From assembly GCA_910578865.1 (NCBI GenBank), contig CAJTRM010000062.1:1-7242 (forward strand): a stretch of DNA of 7,242 nucleotides. The letters run 5' to 3'. Each line of letters begins with the position of its first letter. Position 1 is the first letter of the stretch. Both the position numbers and the translations under genes were made by a program. This document shows, piece by piece, positions 1-5,021 of this stretch. The notes beneath the pieces were generated by a model. That model saw nothing but the letters and a program-made list of their open reading frames with translations, made no database searches and had not been told where the DNA came from. This stretch comes from an uncultured Dorea sp. (lineage in GTDB: Bacteria; Bacillota_A; Clostridia; Lachnospirales; Lachnospiraceae).

Positions 1-86
1 GCCATTAAGTTCTGAATAAATTGCCGGTAAATCCGGCAGCGTGGATAGTCCACGACCTGTTTGATCTCTAATTGATATTCTGACAT
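1..86 (-). CDS. Start of a minus-strand gene, product unknown (partial)
   Basis: The first 28 codons are visible and read MSEYQLEIKQVVDYPRC, then RIYRQFIQNLM; the rest lies beyond the left edge. The ATG at 84-86 has a strong ribosome binding site, GGAGGG (complement of 91-96), four bases upstream. From memory, this N-terminus resembles an uncharacterised protein common in integrative elements of Lachnospiraceae, possibly a winged-helix or replication-associated protein; that is recollection, not a search. The start of the coding region contains two adjacent perfect hairpins (23-37 and 40-54), which is unusual for coding DNA. It is transcribed away from the attachment core, as expected for a gene at the opposite end of the element or in a neighbouring one. 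Confidence 0.7.
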   Translation of the reverse strand, partial: MSEYQLEIKQVVDYPRCRIYRQFIQNLM

Positions 87-240
87 AGAACCCTCCATAA
101 ATTAGAGAAGCCTGTTTTGGAATAAAAGAATCCGTTTTTGTTGTCAGCCGGTGTGGACTGTGATAGAATGAGACTATCCGATGCGGCTCAGGGCTTTCCG
201 CCTGAGTACACATCCGCAACAAAATATAGACTTTAAAATT
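87..240 (-). promoter_or_regulatory. Hairpin-rich 5' leader of the minus-strand gene
   Basis: Read on either strand, this stretch can fold into several stems: CTCAGG/CCTGAG (186-191 and 200-205) inside GATG/CATC, GATAG/CTATC (162-166 and 174-178), and an outer TTTTGTTG/CAACAAAA pair (137-144 and 220-227) that could close the whole structure. The ribosome binding site at 91-96 follows. No convincing promoter or U-tract was found, so whether it is a regulatory leader, an operator or part of a replication origin is open. Confidence 0.35.
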
Positions 241-284
241 TGAATTGATTTGCATGAATCAGCATAGAAATCAAATGGTGATTC

Positions 285-342
285 TGCTAATTTTCTGCTA
301 ATCGACGTTCCTAAAAACGGCTTCTGCTAATTTCTTGCTAAT
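285..342 (+). repeat. Left-arm integrase-site repeats (4 x TGCTAAT)
   Basis: Four exact copies of TGCTAAT start at 285, 296, 325 and 336. They form two pairs, each 11 bp apart (one helical turn), and three of the four are preceded by TTC. The same 7-mer recurs on the other side of the tRNA core. Short repeats flanking the core are the established form of arm-type sites bound by the N-terminal domain of lambda and Tn916-family integrases; assigning them to the integrase here is inference. Confidence 0.65.
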
Positions 343-370
343 TTGATGAAAGTGGATAGTAGTAGATAAA

Positions 371-400
371 ATTGTGCAATATGCAATAAAAAAGCACAAT
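371..400. repeat. Perfect 7-bp inverted repeat left of the att core
   Basis: ATTGTGC (371-377) and GCACAAT (394-400) are perfect inverted copies separated by 16 bases. There is no following T-run on the plus strand, so it is not an obvious terminator. It lies between the left-arm repeats and the tRNA core, where an excisionase or host-factor site could sit. Apart from this repeat, nothing coding is seen in 343-484. Confidence 0.35.
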
Positions 401-484
401 AAGCTGGGTTCTACGAGGACACTTTAGACATAAAAGAGCATGAAAAGATGTGTAAGGTAACCGTAGGACAAGGTATAAGTTTTC

Positions 485-526
485 CTCCTAAGCGGTAGGT
501 CGGGTGTTCGAGTCACCTCGGGAACG
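485..526 (+). other. Attachment core: 3' half of tRNA-Arg(CCU)
   Basis: The sequence reads as a tRNA from the anticodon loop onward: loop CTCCTAA with anticodon CCT (487-489), 3' anticodon stem GCGGT, variable region AGGTC, T-stem GGGTG/CACCT around loop TTCGAGT, 3' acceptor strand CGGGAAC and discriminator G526. Upstream, TTTTC (480-484) cannot pair with GCGGT and no D-arm or 5' acceptor strand is present, so the gene is cut exactly at the anticodon loop. This is what integration into a tRNA gene leaves behind or what an attP carries. CCA is not encoded. The crossover is probably within the 7-base anticodon loop, a known location for tyrosine recombinases. Confidence 0.85.
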
Positions 527-536
527 CTGGGAACAT

Positions 537-580
537 AGCCGAAAGCCTTGATTTTAGCGGGTTTTCGGCTTTCTTCATTT
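537..580 (+). terminator. Rho-independent terminator behind the tRNA fragment
   Basis: AGCCGAAAGCC (537-547) pairs with GGTTTTCGGCT (560-570), an 11-bp stem with one G-U pair and a 12-base loop, followed by a T-rich tail. It stands 10 bases after the tRNA discriminator base and would end transcription of a reconstituted tRNA gene, which suggests the element supplies its own tRNA terminator upon integration. Confidence 0.7.
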
Positions 581-599
581 TAGCACTGAAATCCGGTTT

Positions 600-831
600 T
601 GCTAATATGCTAATACATCTGAAAATCGAACCTACATGCTAATACGAGTTGAATGGTTAAATGTTCAAATAATCCGCCCCATTTTTCTGCTAATAAAATC
701 CCCGTTTTGAGGCTTCCCAAACACCAGATTTTTTCTTTTTTGCTAATACGGTATTTTTATCCGTTCATTTGCCTGCTAATAGATTTACTCTTTATTAGCA
801 TTTTGGATAGACCTGGCAAATTCTATTAGCA
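600..831 (+). repeat. Right-arm integrase-site repeats (8 x TGCTAAT)
   Basis: Direct TGCTAAT copies start at 600, 608, 637, 688, 741 and 774; two inverted copies (ATTAGCA) lie at 794-800 and 825-831, inside the 3' end of the integrase gene. Spacing is irregular (8, 29, 51, 53 and 33 bp) unlike the regular left arm. Several copies are followed by ACG or AAA. The inverted pair could allow opposite-oriented integrase contacts. Aside from these sites and the terminator, 581-784 carries nothing recognisable. Confidence 0.65.
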
Positions 832-2179
832 GTTCAGGATTGGATTTCATAAGCTGCTGCAATATCTGTTCTGCAGAATCTGCCTTATCATTATTATTTT
901 TTGGTGGCTCGTTTATGCCTTTGCCGTCAAGAAACTCATCCATTTTGCCAGCCAGCTTTTCACGTTCGCTTGCAAAAGAATGCTTCCCGTAACGTCTGGT
1001 CAGCATTTCCAGATTAGACCAGCCGCCAGCCTGCATAACCGAATTATAATCACCTCCGGACATAAGAAGTTTTGTGGTGGCACTGGTGTGACGCAGGCTG
1101 TGGAAGACAATTTCCTGGGGGTTCATATCCGGGTCATTCATTTCTGTCAGAATTTCCTTAAACCGTTTATTCAGGTGTTCTGTCATGATAGGACGCCCAT
1201 TGGCCTGACAGATGGTAAGGTTATAATCCATATATCCATCAGAGCCCAACTCCTTTTTCAGCCTGTCCTGCATCTCTTTCAATACAAGCAGCGCACTCAG
1301 CACACTCTGGGGAACATCCACATCCCGGATTGTGTCATCACTCTTGGGCTGTTTCAGTACAATCGTTGTCTTGGTTCCCGGATAAAGATTTGGGAACTTA
1401 AAAAGAATATTCATCTTAGGCATGTCCATATTTTTTTTTGACACCCTGTCGATTGCCCTGTCAAAATGGATGATCTGCTTTTCAAAGTTGATCCTGTCCC
1501 ACTGTAACCCACCGATTTCACCGCCCCGCACAGTACATCCAATGGCAATCAGGACTGCGCAATGAATTAAGTAGTAATCATAATATTCTGGACGGTTCGT
1601 GAAATTCAGAACCTTTAAAATCTGTTCTGGCTCCAGGACTACCCTTTCTTTTTCGTGGTGTTCAGGAAGGGTTGCGTTGAGAAATGGGTTTTTACTGATA
1701 TATTCCCAGCGCACCGCAAGGTTGAATGCACACCGCAGTACTTTATGGATGTCATGGATGGTAGCTGCCGTGATATGATCCCGCATGGGCTTTCCCATAT
1801 TGGTAGCCGGTTCTGCTTCTGTTTCCAGAAAATGATAATAGTCATCCACCGTTTTTGTCTTAATGGAACGGAGTTTTTTGTCACCCAGATAGGGATGCAC
1901 ATAATTCTCCAGCAGTCCGTTATTGCCGTCATAGGTAGATGCCCGCCACTTCTTCAGTCCATATTTTTCAATGAATTCATAAAGGAACTCACTGACGGTC
2001 ATATCCTTACTGTCTGCCGTAGGAATGGTATTTGTCGCCTGCTCGTGTTCAATCTGGGCTTTCCTGCTTTTGGCAGTGGAATAACTAAGACCGGATTCCC
2101 AGACCTGCTGACGTTTTTTTCCTGTACCCTGATAATAAACAACAGAATAAGATTTTCCCCGTTTTACAATAGATGCCAT
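785..2179 (-). CDS. int: Tyrosine recombinase (site-specific integrase)
   Basis: This 464-residue protein would catalyse integration and excision of the element at the tRNA core. Residues 1-50 look like the AP2-like arm-binding domain of Tn916-type integrases. A SAM-like core-binding domain follows at about 60-160 and the catalytic domain at about 180-400. Catalytic residues visible are Arg218 in CTVRGGEIGGLQW, probable Lys279 in KQPKSDD, His360 and Arg363 in HSLRH, Trp387 in GGWS (the His/Trp position) and nucleophile Tyr397 in RRYGKH. The tail of about 65 residues after the tyrosine is Asn/Lys-rich and longer than in many relatives. The ATG at 2179 is preferred over one 36 bases upstream because AAGGAG stands seven bases before it and the longer form would overlap xis. 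It is transcribed toward the attachment core, 17 bp behind xis. All key residues are present, so it is probably active. Confidence 0.95.
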   Translation of the reverse strand: MASIVKRGKSYSVVYYQGTGKKRQQVWESGLSYSTAKSRKAQIEHEQATNTIPTADSKDMTVSEFLYEFIEKYGLKKWRASTYDGNNGLLENYVHPYLGDKKLRSIKTKTVDDYYHFLETEAEPATNMGKPMRDHITAATIHDIHKVLRCAFNLAVRWEYISKNPFLNATLPEHHEKERVVLEPEQILKVLNFTNRPEYYDYYLIHCAVLIAIGCTVRGGEIGGLQWDRINFEKQIIHFDRAIDRVSKKNMDMPKMNILFKFPNLYPGTKTTIVLKQPKSDDTIRDVDVPQSVLSALLVLKEMQDRLKKELGSDGYMDYNLTICQANGRPIMTEHLNKRFKEILTEMNDPDMNPQEIVFHSLRHTSATTKLLMSGGDYNSVMQAGGWSNLEMLTRRYGKHSFASEREKLAGKMDEFLDGKGINEPPKNNNDKADSAEQILQQLMKSNPELLIEFARSIQNANKE

Positions 2180-2196
2180 ACTGATTCTCCTTCTTT

Positions 2197-2400
2197 CTAT
2201 TTGCTGTCCAGCCATTCATCGAAAGAAGGTTTAGATACCCTGACATACTTTCCCACCCTGACAGTCTTAAAAAGAGACTGGGAGCAGAGATTGTAAGCCA
2301 TACTGCGGCTGATCTGCAGGATATCAGCTATTTCCTGGACGGAATAAGTCCTTTTTTCGTTGTCGGCTGGTGTTTTCATGTTCTTTTCTTCAGCTGCCAT
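2197..2400 (-). CDS. xis: Excisionase / helix-turn-helix DNA-binding protein
   Basis: This is a 67-residue protein with a MerR/excisionase-type winged helix-turn-helix (HTH_17 type) covering about residues 17-66: TYSVQEIADILQISRS is the helix-turn-helix and KTVRVGKYVRVSKPSFDEWL the wing and final helix. Such proteins bend attachment-site DNA and push the integrase toward excision, and may also repress their own promoter. The ATG at 2400 is chosen because GGAG stands five bases upstream; an in-frame ATG at 2460 gives 87 residues but overlaps the putative -10 region and has no ribosome binding site. Its stop codon is 17 bases before the integrase start, so the two are cotranscribed. The excisionase role is inferred from fold, size and position. 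Confidence 0.88.
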   Translation of the reverse strand: MAAEEKNMKTPADNEKRTYSVQEIADILQISRSMAYNLCSQSLFKTVRVGKYVRVSKPSFDEWLDSK

Positions 2401-2464
2401 ACATACTCCTTTCCTTGCAGCTGAAGCGGAATCAGCATAATCCTGTGTAATACTCTCCATATAT

Positions 2465-2506
2465 AATATACGAAGTGAACTGCTGACATTTCAACTGCAA
2501 TTAGCA
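2465..2506 (-). promoter_or_regulatory. Putative xis-int promoter with TGCTAAT upstream
   Basis: On the minus strand, TTGAAA (complement of 2489-2494) and TATATT (complement of 2465-2470) are separated by 18 bp and lie 65 bp before the xis start. Six bases upstream of the -35 is TGCTAAT (complement of 2500-2506), the same 7-mer that flanks the attachment core. If that 7-mer is an integrase site, the integrase could regulate its own operon. Confidence 0.5.
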
Positions 2507-2520
2507 AAAAATTAAAATTT

Positions 2521-2660
2521 ATCCACATGGCAGCCTGGGTCATTTCCTGCGCCAGAGTCCTGCCGCGTATTTCCAGGCCGTGCTGTGCAGCGATTAAGCA
2601 GGGGCAGGGCTGCTTTTGCGGCATACCTATCCCATGCACCTGTATAACTCCCAGTACCAT
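2521..2660 (-). pseudogene. Possible decayed coding fragment, family unknown
   Basis: This patch is clearly richer in G and C than its flanks. On the minus strand one frame reads AWDRYAAKAALPLL and, after a one-base shift near 2595, another reads IAAQHGLEIRGRTLAQEM and on through TQAAMW. Joined, they look like ordinary globular protein with an alanine-rich helix. No start codon with a ribosome binding site precedes it. I do not recognise the family. It may equally be noncoding; the case rests on composition and on the two frames joining at one point. Confidence 0.25.
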
Positions 2661-2774
2661 GCTATGAAATTGTCAATGTGCGATCATATGGCATCTCTTC
2701 TAAATGACCTATACAATAATAAAACAGGTGGGAAATCAGATATTTCTGCAAGAATCAGAATTTTTTTCTTTTAT

Positions 2775-2786
2775 ACTATATATAGT
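2775..2786. repeat. 12-bp perfect palindrome ACTATATATAGT
   Basis: A perfect 12-bp palindrome lies ten bases upstream of the putative -35 box at 2796, a position suitable for an operator. In such AT-rich DNA it may be chance. Confidence 0.3.
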
Positions 2787-2795
2787 TTAGAATCA

Positions 2796-2824
2796 TTGAC
2801 TGATTCCATATCCTGTGTTACACT
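2796..2824 (+). promoter_or_regulatory. Putative extended -10 promoter
   Basis: TTGACT (2796-2801) and TACACT (2819-2824) are separated by exactly 17 bp, and TG lies one base before the -10 box, giving an extended -10. Transcription would start near 2831. No gene start follows directly; a strong terminator ends 150 bases later, so the product may be a small RNA or an attenuated leader of the operon at 3145. Confidence 0.55.
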
Positions 2825-2830
2825 TCCCTT

Positions 2831-2978
2831 GTAATTGATTTTTGTGCGCATCCTTTTATGGAGATATGGATAGAAATGTCTGTATGCGGCAAAGCTCCGC
2901 ATTGCACACGCTGTTAAGTTTGTATGACCGTGCCAGCAGTATCACTACGCCCTTTGAGTGATATACTGCTGTTTTTTT
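2831..2978 (+). ncRNA. Candidate small RNA or attenuated leader, about 145 nt
   Basis: The interval is bounded by the promoter at 2796-2824 and the terminator ending at 2978. Inside is a hairpin TGCGG/CCGCA (2885-2889 and 2897-2901). A 19-codon ORF beginning with ATG at about 2860 reads MEIWIEMSVCGKAPHCTRC but has no ribosome binding site, so it is probably not translated. No known RNA family was recognised. Its place upstream of the cysteine-rich operon would allow regulation by readthrough of the terminators. Confidence 0.4.
2934..2978 (+). terminator. Strong Rho-independent terminator
   Basis: CAGCAGTATCACT (2934-2946) pairs with AGTGATATACTGCTG (2957-2971), a 13-bp stem with a two-base bulge and a 10-base loop, followed by seven Ts. 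It is directional: the complementary strand has no U-tract after the stem. Confidence 0.85.
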
Positions 2979-3007
2979 GAGTAAAAATTTATAACCTCTG
3001 TTAAGAG

Positions 3008-3074
3008 CAGGAATGACACTGGTTCACAGGAAACTGTGGACGCCAGATATCAGTGAGGTCATTCCTGTTTTTTT
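3008..3074 (+). terminator. Multi-stem terminator-like structure with GAAA tetraloop
   Basis: A perfect 10-bp outer stem, CAGGAATGAC (3008-3017) with GTCATTCCTG (3058-3067), is followed by seven Ts. Its 40-base interior folds again: CACAG/CTGTG closes a GAAA tetraloop (3025-3038), inside CTGG/CCAG, with a competing CAGT at 3051. Ordinary terminators have small loops; this nested form suggests a structured RNA ending in a terminator or an attenuator for the operon at 3145. Confidence 0.6.
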
Positions 3075-3144
3075 GCTGTCCGGAAACCGGAGGGCTTATA
3101 AGGATAGAAAATATTAACAAGGAGAAAAGGAAGGTGAAGAACGA

Positions 3145-3348
3145 TTGCAGAAAGTAAGATGGCTGGATCAGGACTGTAACAAATGCGGCAGACAGTTAAA
3201 CAGCTGGGATGCCCGGTTATCAAAGACTCTGGCATATAAATATCCCTGCTGTGAATCCTGTATTGCAGGGGAATATGATATGCCGGCGGAGAAATTGCGG
3301 GACCGTATGGAAGACTATTTTGGGATACGTCCCTGCCAGGGGCTGTAA
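3145..3348 (+). CDS. Small cysteine-rich protein, probable zinc ribbon, function unknown
   Basis: This is a 67-residue protein with CNKC at residues 11-14 and CCESC at about 35-39, a pair of cysteine knuckles fitting a small zinc-binding fold, plus a C-terminal segment with MEDYFGIRPCQGL. From memory, near-identical small proteins occur in integrative elements of Lachnospiraceae, where they have no known function. The start is TTG: an in-frame TAA at 3115 and the absence of ATG or GTG between leave no other common start, and AAGGTG stands eight bases upstream. The stop is 12 bases before the next gene, so both are one operon. A role in DNA or RNA binding is possible but unproven. Upstream terminators suggest regulated expression. 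Confidence 0.8.
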   Translation: MQKVRWLDQDCNKCGRQLNSWDARLSKTLAYKYPCCESCIAGEYDMPAEKLRDRMEDYFGIRPCQGL

Positions 3349-3360
3349 GAAAGGAGCAAA

Positions 3361-4566
3361 ATGACAGAAAAATATTACAAGGAGTATAATCTTCTGACGA
3401 AGCAACTTTTAGATAAGGGGTATACAGTAGATAATCACCCAGAATATGTAAGGGTTAGGGTCTGTTTTGGATTGGAGAAGAGCCTGGACAATTATTATGG
3501 TGGCTTTACCTATGAACGGTGGTGGATATTTAAACAGACATTTAAGACGCCCTGTGGTCTGCAATGTAAAGGTCTTCAGTGTCACAGTAATATGAGCTAT
3601 ATGGGGATTGAGTGGACTTATGAAAACGATATGGCTACCATCCATTGCCCATATAAAAAGAAAGACTGTAGACTGAAACACGAGTATCTTCAAGATGCCA
3701 GAGTGCTCAGATATGATTGTGAAGTTCATATGACAGATGAAGAATACTGCTATGAAGGAAGTGTGGAACATATTTTAAAACTTCATGATGATGAAATAAC
3801 AAGACAAAAAACCAGTTTCAGTCTGCAACGAAATGGGCGTGTCTGTTCAGAGCATATGTATTTTGACAAAGATATACTGGAATGGAAAATGGATTATGAT
3901 CCATATTCCTGTGGTTTACACCGGTGCATGGGAATGTGCCCTGTTCTCGGATATGAACTGGACAGAAAAAAAGGAAATGTATTTTATGATTTGAAGATAT
4001 CCTATCTCAGAAATGACTTGGATGGCACATTATTTGAAGGTCAGGTGGATACTCAGATTATCAAAGGGGAAAAACTCTTTGACCACCCAGTGAGCATGGA
4101 TATCTGTAAGATAAGTGCCAGGCTTTGCCTGGACAGGATAAAGGACAAAGTGCGGAACCGTTATTTTACGGAATTGTTTTTCTCTGAATATCACGGCAGA
4201 TATTTTTCCTTTGAGATACAGAATGTCCGTGCAGAGCGCAGAGAAAGCAGGGATCTGATGCAGGATTTAGAGGATATGCGAAACGGAATCCAGATTGTAC
4301 ATGCCTCTGATATGGAAAAACGGAATTCAGAAAACAAAAGGGAAAGGAGACAGCAGCTACGGGAATCTGCGGTCAGGCGTCTGGAAAAAAAGCTGGTGGA
4401 GAACGGATATGAAAGTCTGGAAAAATACAGCGTAGACCGACGCCATGCGGATAAATGGCTGGGTCAGGAGCGGATTAAAGAACTGGAACGACTGCGTAAG
4501 GAAAAAGAAAAGGAGAGAAAAGAACAGCCGGTACAATTAAGCCTGTTTGATATGGAACTTTTATAA
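3361..4566 (+). CDS. Conserved element protein, cysteine-rich, with C-terminal clamp-binding motif
   Basis: This 401-residue protein is of unknown function; I recall similar proteins beside the same small zinc-ribbon gene in Lachnospiraceae integrative elements. The N-terminal 260 residues hold 13 cysteines, including Cys65, 69, 74, 96 and 103 and a CGLHRCMGMC cluster at 184-193, which suggests one or more metal sites. Residues about 285-390 are strongly charged and likely helical or coiled-coil (MEKRNSENKRERRQQ, ERLRKEKEKERKEQ). The C-terminus has QLSLF at 392-396, an exact match to the consensus for binding the bacterial DNA polymerase sliding clamp. No signal peptide or membrane segment is seen. 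AAGGAG stands four bases before the ATG. Clamp binding would link it to element replication or repair, but that is inference. Confidence 0.85.
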   Translation: MTEKYYKEYNLLTKQLLDKGYTVDNHPEYVRVRVCFGLEKSLDNYYGGFTYERWWIFKQTFKTPCGLQCKGLQCHSNMSYMGIEWTYENDMATIHCPYKKKDCRLKHEYLQDARVLRYDCEVHMTDEEYCYEGSVEHILKLHDDEITRQKTSFSLQRNGRVCSEHMYFDKDILEWKMDYDPYSCGLHRCMGMCPVLGYELDRKKGNVFYDLKISYLRNDLDGTLFEGQVDTQIIKGEKLFDHPVSMDICKISARLCLDRIKDKVRNRYFTELFFSEYHGRYFSFEIQNVRAERRESRDLMQDLEDMRNGIQIVHASDMEKRNSENKRERRQQLRESAVRRLEKKLVENGYESLEKYSVDRRHADKWLGQERIKELERLRKEKEKERKEQPVQLSLFDMELL

Positions 4567-4592
4567 GATGCAGGAAGGATTGCTGGGAGTTG

Positions 4593-4646
4593 CAGTATAT
4601 TTTTCATGCCAGTATTTTTCATTCAACCACTCATACCACTATGGTT
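4593..4646. repeat. Near-direct repeats and dyad upstream of the cargo promoter
   Basis: CAGTATATTTTTCAT (from 4593) and CAGTATTTTTCAT (from 4610) are near-direct repeats 17 bp apart, and AACCA/TGGTT (4625-4629 and 4642-4646) forms a dyad touching the -35 box. This could be an operator but no regulator is identified. Confidence 0.25.
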
Positions 4647-4673
4647 GTAAAATTTAACAGGCAATGATATAAT
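4645..4673 (+). promoter_or_regulatory. Near-consensus sigma-A promoter for the cargo genes
   Basis: TTGTAA (4645-4650) and a perfect TATAAT (4668-4673) are separated by 17 bp, with TG one base before the -10 box. It stands upstream of the broken GNAT gene and probably now drives the metallo-beta-lactamase-fold gene at 5022. Confidence 0.75.
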
Positions 4674-4697
4674 TTCATAGATTTTTGAGAAGCACGT

Positions 4698-5019
4698 TTG
4701 AAACAAGATTTTACATTTTACTATTTTATCTGTATTGGACAACAAAAGTCGGGGCTATCCGAATTGTTGATCAAAGGGAAAAAACAAAAGAATTTTTCTA
4801 ATATTTTATTGCCAGATTTTCAAGGAGAAGGCATTGCACAGAAAGCGATCCAGCCGTGTGAAGAAATGCATGGAAATGGAAATTGGGAGCTGGACACAAT
4901 TTTGCAGGAGCCTAAAAACTGTCATTTGCATGAGAAAATGGGGTATCGACAGACAGGCAAAACAAGGGTCATTAACGAAAGACTTACATTAACATTTTTG
5001 AAAAAAGGAGGCAGGCAGA
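4698..5019 (+). pseudogene. Broken GNAT N-acetyltransferase gene
   Basis: The C-terminal half of a GNAT acetyltransferase is readable: LPDFQGEGIAQKAIQ is the acetyl-CoA binding motif A (QxxGxG), and WELDTILQEPKNC, EKMGYRQTGKT and INERLTLTF follow as in family members. The N-terminal part is missing or unreadable. Two frame changes are visible: after YFICIGQQK the expected GAIRIVDQ continues in another frame, consistent with one base lost in the A-run at 4744-4747, and the original frame resumes near 4790. The reading frame has no stop before the next gene and passes in phase into it, so the native stop has been lost. The acetylated substrate is unknown. It is nonfunctional as an acetyltransferase, though its promoter and transcript are likely still used by the downstream gene. 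Confidence 0.75.
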
Positions 5020-5021
5020 AC

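Larger units (their letters stand above)
1..4566. mobile_element. Part of a tRNA-Arg-targeted integrative element
   Basis: Hallmarks seen together are a tRNA 3' fragment serving as attachment core, a tyrosine integrase gene next to it, an excisionase gene in the same operon, a cluster of short repeats on both sides of the core, and two element-type cysteine-rich genes. The right limit given is only the last gene that looks element-specific; the cargo up to 7242 may also belong. The left limit is the window edge. No relaxase, coupling protein or complete replication gene is visible, so the transfer class is unknown. Sequence left of the core may be the other end of the same element or a second, related element. 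Confidence 0.65.

Noticed and set aside
132..156. Similarity between GTTGTCAGCCGGTGT here and GTTGTCGGCTGGTGT in xis (near 2360)
   Set aside because: Only 15 bases with two mismatches; the second copy is explained by coding sequence, so chance is likely.
285..831. TGCTAAT cluster read as a CRISPR array or plasmid iterons
   Set aside because: Repeats of 7 bp with irregular spacing are too short for CRISPR, and iterons would be regularly spaced and beside a rep gene; flanking a tRNA core next to int fits arm sites better, although iterons on the left side are not fully excluded.
980..1441. Plus-strand ORF of 153 residues opposite the integrase gene
   Set aside because: It lies wholly within the clearly coding integrase gene on the other strand and shows no domain or ribosome binding site.
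1655..2296. Plus-strand ORF of 213 residues opposite int and xis
   Set aside because: Antisense shadow spanning two well-supported genes; its cysteine- and phenylalanine-rich sequence resembles no protein family.
2376..2660. Minus-strand ORF of 94 residues overlapping xis
   Set aside because: It runs out of frame into xis and has no start signal; only its middle part is kept as a possible decayed fragment.
2616..2834. Plus-strand ORF of 72 residues
   Set aside because: No ribosome binding site, low-complexity AT-rich content, and it runs across the putative promoter at 2796-2824.
3145..4566. Anti-phage or toxin-antitoxin role for the cysteine-rich pair
   Set aside because: No nuclease, toxin, protease or sensor motif is visible; the large partner and element context do not fit a toxin-antitoxin pair.
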